In this document: one piece after another, positions 61,101 to 64,000 of the stretch
Layout of the letters: each line of letters opens with the position of its first letter
How positions within the stretch are numbered: the first letter of the stretch is position 1
Source: Ifrita kowaldi
Lineage: Eukaryota > Chordata > Aves > Passeriformes > Cinclosomatidae
Direction: 5' to 3'
NCBI GenBank assembly: GCA_013398055.1
Contig: VZRS01009480.1
Span: 124,001 to 188,000 of the forward strand
Length of the DNA: 64,000 nt
The notes under the pieces: generated by a model
Databases searched by the model: none
What the model saw: only the letters and a program-made list of their open reading frames with translations
What the model was told of the DNA's origin: nothing
Made by a program: the position numbers and the translations under genes

Positions 61101-63726
61101 AGCTTTGGTTCTTGTCAAGTCTTCATTCCCTCTAACTTACTCAAATTGAACCTGACTTACCACTGTTTTACTTGGACTGCTGCTAAGCATTCTAGCCTGA
61201 TGGCTGAAGTCTGTAAATGTGCTACAAAACTGGCTGGAGAATGAGCACTTTGAGATTTCAAAATGTTCTCGGTTGATGTAAAAAATAAGACTTCAAGGTT
61301 TTTTAGGAAGGTATTTGAAATACATACTGGATGATCTTAAAAAAATATTATTCTAATAATTTACATTTTTCATCTATAGTAAATAAAAGAATTTGCCAAG
61401 CAGTTACCCCTTCCAAATATTCATCACAAAAATCTGGACTGAATGTTGAAAAAACAGTTGTAGAGTGCCACAACAGAATCTGTTGTTTGTATTTCCACTT
61501 TTGATGTCGACTCTGGTGCTAAAGCTTTGTGTTTAATGTCACATCTGATCTTGATGCCTATTGCATCTAAAGCACCCACATCTGATGGTCTTCATCTTTC
61601 TCTAGAGTGGTGACTGTTCAGTGGTACAGCCATAGGTATGCAGCTTCTTAGTGCCCATGGAGCTTCAGAACACCAACAGGAGTGCAGGAAGATGCCTGAG
61701 CATGGGGATGTCCAGCTGGCAGTAGAGTTGCGGAACTGGCACTTGCCTACGTTTCACATTAAGGGCTGGCTTAAGTGATCCTGGTAGCACTTTTACAGAG
61801 CTTTATATTGTTGTCTTAGGAGAACCTTTGTGCTGCAAATGAAACAGTAAATTTCAGCTGTAGTTTGAGGGACGTGAAGCTGCAGGCTGTTTTCTTTTGT
61901 CCTGCCACACCTTCCAGTCACTAGAGTCCTCAATCACCTTACAGTTGATGTCACCTCTCACGTATCTTCAAAATGGTGACTGAGCTTTCTTGTACTCTGA
62001 CAAAAATACTGTTTTCCCTGGGCAAAATGTTTCTATTCTTTAAGCCTTTTTATAAAAAATGGAAATTAGACCTCTACTGCTTATGGCACTCACTGTACTT
62101 CCTCTCTGCTGTAAAACTAATCCATGTGATAGCTTCTTGCTTTGGAGTGATGCCAGTAGGGGATTACTCCGCTTTGCTGCCTTTCTAAACTGCTCTTGTG
62201 CTGAAATGTGGTCCTGGATTATTCCCGTGTAATCCCTATGATCAGCACAGTAGCAGACATGCTGAATTTGAAGTAGTGAGAAGAGACAGGGAAACACATT
62301 GTGACAGACCACATTGTGCTTGGTCTCTGCTCAAGGTTAGGCTATGTGCTGAAGATTGAAATACTAGTTTTGATACTCTGGACTTGTAATTCACAGAATA
62401 TTCTGAGTTGGAAGGGACCCACAAGGATCATCAAGTCCAACTCTTACATGAAAGGCCCTTATGGGGATCAAACCCACAGCCTTGGTGTTATTAGCACCAT
62501 GCTGTGACCAGCTAGTCTCAGTGGCTATATTAACCTCTGTATAACACCCGTGTTTTCCTAATAGGGATTCAAGACCAGTTATGTGCTACTTACACCAGCC
62601 TTGTGAATCATTGGTGATCCTCATATCTAAGTCTTGTAATTTTTTTGTTTTATACTCCAACTGCATAATCTGAGTATCCTAAATTTTTTAGTTTACAGTA
62701 AGAGATACACTGTGGTGTATGCTCAGAAAACCTCATGAAAACCCCGCAGCATATGTATGGTAGCAGCTTCATCTCTTTCCATGAGCACAGTCCGAAACAT
62801 AAGCAGTTCTAGTCCCAGCAAGAACTGCAGGACTGTGAGCTCTGCAGCTGACACAGGGTATCTGTGTTGGATGATTTAATTTCTATGTATTGATGTCCTC
62901 CGCCTTAATGGCCGTGTGATATTTTTCCACTTTGTGGTCCTAGTTATTCACATCAGAAATGCTTGTATTGAGGGAGGTGGTGGGAGACCTTGATTCAAGA
63001 CTGTAGACAGACTTTTTGAATATTCATCAGGATGGTGGTTATAGTTGTCTGCCTCTTTGCATCTTAGCAATGGTCTGTTTTTAGGGGCTTTATATTATGT
63101 TCTTATTGTGCTGTAGATTAGACTCATGGTTAGTGGATATCACCACAGTAGTCGCTAGCAACTACCATCTTTTCCTCTTCTGATTTTCTTTAGCAACAAC
63201 CTCGCAGCTCTTGGATCTCTCAGGTTCCTCAGACACTAATGTTCTAGATAAAAGAGATGTTATCTGGCACTTGCCTGATAGAATTTATTGTGGAGCTTTA
63301 ATTTTTTAGTACTTTTCAAATGCTTATGAGAGCCTGAACTTGTTATAAAATGCAAGTATTATGCTGTCTCCTGAGAAGAAAAAAAAAAAATCTTAATTTG
63401 ATTTATAGCTAACAGCTCCCACCTATGTCCTTACAAATGCATCCAGAATTGCAAGTAGCAGGAAAGCATTTGTTTATCACAGAATGTCCTTGGCAGTCAC
63501 TGCTGTGTGATGGAGTCTCTCAATGTGCAGTGTTGCTTCTGTTCAGTAGTCACTTCTCATTAAAATCTTTTTTTTGTTACCCTCTTTAGATGATATCTTC
63601 TCTAGCAGCCAAGTCAAGATACCCACTCCCAAAGCCAGATCGTCCCAAGCAGCCTCAGAAGCAAAATCTGAAAGCAAGATCCTGAGCACATTTGAGGACC
63701 CGCTGAATGCCTTTGGAGGCCAGTAG
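28008..63726 (+). CDS. WASHC2C: WASH complex subunit 2 (FAM21), whole coding span
   Basis: Thirty exons join in phase to 3996 nt, about the mammalian length of 1.3 thousand residues. Known role: the WASH complex activates Arp2/3 to build branched actin on endosomes for retromer-dependent sorting. The WASHC2 head (about residues 1-220, exons 1-6) assembles with the other subunits; the long unstructured tail binds VPS35 through repeated LFa motifs (Leu-Phe, acidic run, Leu-Phe), CapZ through a basic motif, and other cargo adaptors. Seen here: head residues VWERPWS, RTHEIKKQVDGLI and TKATDCRLHNVFNDFLML; LFa motifs from exon 8 to exon 30; the CapZ-type motif at 1025-1053; and the end DPLNAFGGQ. 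Unusual: codon 664 is TAG (47900-47902), so the sequence as written stops halfway. Everything downstream is conserved and open, which argues for a recent allele, an assembly error or an unusual event rather than an old pseudogene. Confidence 0.96.
28506..28670 (+). CDS. WASHC2C: WASHC2C exon 2 (residues 36-90)
   Basis: 165 nt, phase 0. It encodes LLHFLQEFSQQTISRTHEIK, KQVDGLISETKATDCRLHNV and FNDFLMLSNTQFIEN, the most conserved helical part of the head that joins the WASH complex. The donor is GTGAGT. Confidence 0.96.
30164..30229 (+). CDS. WASHC2C: WASHC2C exon 3 (residues 91-112)
   Basis: 66 nt: RVYDEEVEEPIPKADVGD then KTEQ. It follows a TTTTTAG acceptor and is nearly the same as the human segment. 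Confidence 0.95.
30618..30656. repeat. AT-rich microsatellite / palindrome
   Basis: Alternating TA with interspersed TG and CA steps (tatatatgtgtatatacata...), in intron 3. It is nearly self-complementary. Confidence 0.8.
30931..31104 (+). CDS. WASHC2C: WASHC2C exon 4 (residues 113-170)
   Basis: 174 nt, including [39 protein letters not shown] and SDSEEEESN. It contains the end of the helical head and the first acidic patch. Confidence 0.96.
31773..31866 (+). CDS. WASHC2C: WASHC2C exon 5 (residues 171-201)
   Basis: Encodes DLYIDRPLPYLIGSQQFMEQ and DDVGLGDLSSE, then one base of a split codon. The YIDRPLPYLIGS motif is highly characteristic of WASHC2. Confidence 0.96.
32241..32299 (+). CDS. 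WASHC2C: WASHC2C exon 6 (residues 202-221)
   Basis: 59 nt: EGSVDSDRGSVIDSEEKDEE, matching the human [20 protein letters not shown] region at the end of the head. Confidence 0.94.
33098..33145 (+). CDS. WASHC2C: WASHC2C exon 7 (residues 222-237)
   Basis: 48 nt: ESDDEFGNPSEDDQKT between GTTGCAG and GTATGG. It is a short acidic linker that is divergent in sequence but conserved in position. Confidence 0.9.
34390..34494 (+). CDS. WASHC2C: WASHC2C exon 8 (residues 238-272)
   Basis: 105 nt: [20 protein letters not shown] then KEDEEDGDLDESTKP. It holds the first acidic DLF element of the tail; human has [24 protein letters not shown]. Confidence 0.95.
35042..35129 (+). CDS. WASHC2C: WASHC2C exon 9 (residues 273-301)
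   Basis: KKKRPTSFADELAARIKGEV then PVRQDEERS and one base of a split codon. RPTSFADELAARIKG is identical to human apart from flanking residues. Confidence 0.95.
36341..36409 (+). CDS. WASHC2C: WASHC2C exon 10 (residues 302-324)
   Basis: 69 nt: SLSSETNTRKTPKEKKEVRV then PSD, a basic spacer. It is phase 2 in and phase 1 out, fitting both neighbours. Confidence 0.9.
36781..36893 (+). CDS. WASHC2C: WASHC2C exon 11 (residues 325-362)
   Basis: [20 protein letters not shown] then GSRGGLFSGGTGLFDDEE. It strongly matches human [23 protein letters not shown]. The LFa motif started here (LFDDEE) is finished by SDLF in exon 12. Confidence 0.95.
39113..39185 (+). CDS. WASHC2C: WASHC2C exon 12 (residues 363-386)
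   Basis: SDLFAEAPKGEESKEREERV then PVSE and one base. Two donor-like sites exist: GTAAGT at 39176 and GTAAGA at 39186. Only the second keeps the frame into exon 13. Confidence 0.9.
39989..40045 (+). CDS. WASHC2C: WASHC2C exon 13 (residues 387-405)
   Basis: 57 nt: two bases completing Ala, then SSAKSLKKVPAGAVFLFP and one base. It aligns with human [20 protein letters not shown]. It lies between GATTTCAG and GTATGA. Confidence 0.9.
41871..42035 (+). CDS. WASHC2C: WASHC2C exon 14 (residues 406-460)
   Basis: Encodes GSDVFSSTVIGEKDKK..., then an LFa motif with a run of seven Asp (VVLFDDDDDDDFFVEA). Six GAT codons in tandem (41978-41995) followed by GAC make a coding microsatellite. Confidence 0.94.
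42616..42749 (+). CDS. WASHC2C: WASHC2C exon 15 (residues 461-505)
   Basis: VKSTADLFDDDDEGDLFKEK then a polar spacer ending AITKKM. One full LFa motif; human has STADIFGDEEGDLFKEK. Confidence 0.95.
44565..44657 (+). CDS. WASHC2C: WASHC2C exon 16 (residues 506-536)
   Basis: 93 nt: SQPSSGEDFKPLSETPPRKQ then RGLFSDEEDSE. The LFa motif is completed by DLF in exon 17. Confidence 0.94.
45168..45272 (+). CDS. WASHC2C: WASHC2C exon 17 (residues 537-571)
   Basis: DLFSSSKPVKSKATSLPTSK then SMTKAPLSLFDDDEE. It ends one LFa motif and begins the next, with phase 0 on both sides. Confidence 0.94.
46191..46307 (+). CDS. WASHC2C: WASHC2C exon 18 (residues 572-610)
   Basis: DLFGVGPAKKHQEKPPDDRA, KQSGPLKKASSLLFSSDEE. 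It starts with the DLF that closes the exon 17 motif. Phase 0 on both sides. Confidence 0.94.
46670..46835. repeat. G/T-rich low-complexity block in intron 18
   Basis: About 165 bases with very few C on the + strand, made of GTTTT / GGTTT steps (ttttttggtttggtttgggt). A similar, shorter block lies in intron 14 near 42145-42240. Confidence 0.7.
47741..47904 (+). CDS. WASHC2C: WASHC2C exon 19 (residues 611-664), with in-frame stop
   Basis: EHWNVSKPAKLPSEDGQKED ... TSLFEEEDEEDLFAITK, then TAG at 47900-47902 and two bases (AG) before the donor GTGACA. Joining to exon 20 restores AGC (Ser) and the family sequence SQRKPQKPSLLFEDD. The human protein reads [22 protein letters not shown] across the same join, so TAG stands where Asp (or Glu) should be. 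GAG to TAG is one base change. The exon cannot be skipped without shifting the frame (164 nt). Confidence 0.93.
48340..48451 (+). CDS. WASHC2C: WASHC2C exon 20 (residues 665-702)
   Basis: One base completing Ser, then QRKPQKPSLLFEDDAINGES and FFSSQSTLLPSAAKAAV. It contains an LFa variant with FF. It is intact although it lies after the TAG in exon 19. Confidence 0.92.
49169..49354 (+). CDS. WASHC2C: WASHC2C exon 21 (residues 703-764)
   Basis: 186 nt, phase 0: EKVKPAQAPPTFNEEEKEVK ... VAGQQTTEK. It corresponds to the human [21 protein letters not shown] region, but LLFSDEEE has become TFNEEE, so an LFa element is lost here. Confidence 0.9.
50387..50569 (+). CDS. WASHC2C: WASHC2C exon 22 (residues 765-825)
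   Basis: PFAVISSEPAGSSDLFATS ... KKVLSLFEEEEEERLEDDDG ... KEDGV. The acceptor is an unusual GGTGGAG after a long T/C tract. The more typical TTGCAG 10 bases later would put TAA in frame, and TCTTCAG further on breaks phase, so 50387 is the only start that fits. The exon end is clear (GTGAGT). Confidence 0.82.
52885..53013 (+). CDS. WASHC2C: WASHC2C exon 23 (residues 826-868)
   Basis: ASEKSTRPKSTGVFQDEELL, FSHKLQKDNDPDVDLFASPK, KSM. The stretch from PKSTGVFQDEELLFSHKLQ through DNDPDVDLFA is identical to human, the best-conserved part of the tail. Confidence 0.96.
53224..53319 (+). CDS. WASHC2C: WASHC2C exon 24 (residues 869-900)
   Basis: SANRILKPPPGGGLFGDDDE then DDLFSTAKTNIP, a complete LFa motif; human has GSLFGDDEDDDLFSSAK. 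Confidence 0.95.
54569..54685 (+). CDS. WASHC2C: WASHC2C exon 25 (residues 901-939)
   Basis: KMAEKKTLQTTVGPSSVSSN then LENALSAKQDETPKAATIE. It is a divergent polar spacer, supported by splice sites and phase. Confidence 0.88.
56306..56368 (+). CDS. WASHC2C: WASHC2C exon 26 (residues 940-960)
   Basis: 63 nt: KSTGPVPIKTKEPSSRIGKL then Q. It matches human APFKTKEPSTRIGKIQ. Confidence 0.94.
56974..57019. repeat. 17-bp tandem repeat in intron 26
   Basis: CTGGAGCCATGCTTGCT occurs twice in tandem (56974-56990 and 56991-57007), followed by a partial third copy. It ends about 50 bases before the acceptor of exon 27. Confidence 0.85.
57069..57281 (+). CDS. WASHC2C: WASHC2C exon 27 (residues 961-1031)
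   Basis: ANLAINPSALLPGAMPKVSN ... GVSFDQPMQADTLHSANK. Human has ANLAINPAALLP and GVSFDLPAQADTLHSANK. The LHSANK end opens the CapZ-interacting motif. Confidence 0.95.
59043..59633 (+). CDS. WASHC2C: WASHC2C exon 28 (residues 1032-1228)
   Basis: Largest exon (591 nt). It begins TRIRVPGKRRPPSRMARRLA, the basic second half of the CapZ-interacting motif known in the family. After that come ENEDDLFESEDLFASS, DSSDLFQPV and SPIPFLEEEEDSLFTS, each an LFa-like element, ending PTAQDIFE. Confidence 0.95.
60095..60190 (-). mobile_element. Degraded CR1-like fragment in intron 29
   Basis: 'agttaggttggcaaagagct' followed by 'atcattgagttcaaccattg' and 'cttctaaacacctcagctg' follows the order of an old CR1 3' region in minus orientation. 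Similarity is weak, and its right end is about 70 bases from exon 29. Confidence 0.45.
60262..60436 (+). CDS. WASHC2C: WASHC2C exon 29 (residues 1229-1286)
   Basis: DDIFATEAIKPMTKIKEKMP, ETNLFDDNIDIFADLTVKPK, EKKTKKKVEQKSIFDDDM and one base. Two LFa-like elements flank a lysine-rich segment. The donor is GTAAGT. Confidence 0.95.
62388..62525 (-). mobile_element. tRNA-Ile/CR1 SINE (TguSINE1-type)
   Basis: Read on the minus strand, the element starts with a degenerate tRNA-Ile (B-box-like GGGTTTGATCCCC, anticodon loop GTGCTAATAACACC). It then runs through a short linker into 'gagttggacttgatgatcct' and ends with a CR1 tail (...CAACTCAGAATATTCTGTGA). This head-plus-tail design is that of TguSINE1 described from passerine genomes. 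It sits in intron 29 of WASHC2C, antisense to the gene. Confidence 0.85.
63590..63726 (+). CDS. WASHC2C: WASHC2C exon 30 (C-terminus)
   Basis: Two bases complete Asp, then DIFSSSQVKIPTPKARSSQA, ASEAKSESKILSTFEDPLNA, FGGQ and stop TAG at 63724-63726. It closes the last LFa motif (IFDDDMDDIF) and carries the conserved C-terminal DPLNAFG. The 3' UTR runs past the window end, with no AATAAA seen by 64000. Confidence 0.95.
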
Positions 63727-64000
63727 CCAAGGGGATGTGTTGCAGAGAAGCGGCCTTTCTTAGCCCTGTCCAGTACTAACTCTGGATTCTCTAATGCAGT
63801 AGAGCTGGAATGAGATGGACATGGATATTTAAATGAGATTACCCATTTAAAATGGTTAGTATTCTCTTGTGCTAGTCTAATTCTGCTAAATTATATATTT
63901 TTAAAAAAAATACAGTAACCTCCTGCTATCATGTTTCAATGGTGCCGAGATGAATATAGCCTGTGCAATACCTGCAATGAAGTAATCTATTATATAAAGT

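Noticed and set aside
62450..62525. A tRNA-Ile gene
   Set aside because: The tRNA-like part is degenerate and continues into a CR1 tail, so it is a SINE head rather than a functional tRNA gene.

Overview
The window is vertebrate genomic DNA and almost certainly avian. It is AT-rich and intron-dominated, carries CR1 LINE 3' fragments, and holds one short SINE built from a tRNA-Ile head and a CR1 tail (62388-62525). That SINE architecture is the TguSINE1 type known from passerine birds, so a passerine is the best guess. Two N bases (4553 and 27962) mark unresolved positions beside a poly-A run and a GGGAT repeat.

Right half (about 27.7-64 kb, + strand): one complete coding region of WASHC2C (FAM21), the long acidic tail subunit of the WASH complex on endosomes. 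I resolved 30 coding exons, 28008 to 63726, totalling 3996 nt (1332 codons including the stop). Every junction joins in phase, with GT at each donor and AG at each acceptor. The first exon lies in a CpG-island-like promoter. The exons encode the N-terminal WASH-assembly head (about residues 1-220), a long series of LFa acidic motifs that bind retromer, a CapZ-interacting basic motif across exons 27/28, and the conserved C-terminus. The main oddity is an in-frame TAG at 47900-47902 (codon 664), at the end of exon 19, where the mammalian protein has a sense codon. As it stands the sequence encodes a protein cut in half.

Left half (about 8.4-22.6 kb, - strand): a cluster of beta-microseminoprotein (MSMB) genes. 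Copy A has four coding exons (12108 down to 8747, 115 aa), a TATA box and an AATAAA signal. Copy B (18612-20181, with exon 1 probably at 22579-22581, about 111 aa) has the same exon layout and all ten family cysteines. Between them lies an orphan, frameshifted exon 3-like block (16265-16368), which looks like the relic of a third copy. The copies are very divergent, as expected for this fast-evolving secreted family. The MSMB cluster next to WASHC2C agrees with the mammalian neighbourhood (WASHC2, NCOA4 and MSMB in one region).

The remaining sequence (1-7.0 kb, 12.2-16.2 kb, 22.6-27.7 kb and the large WASHC2C introns) shows no supportable genes. It holds CR1 pieces, homopolymer runs, an AT microsatellite and G/T-rich low-complexity intron blocks. 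I found no non-coding RNA gene, CRISPR array or prokaryotic-type system.
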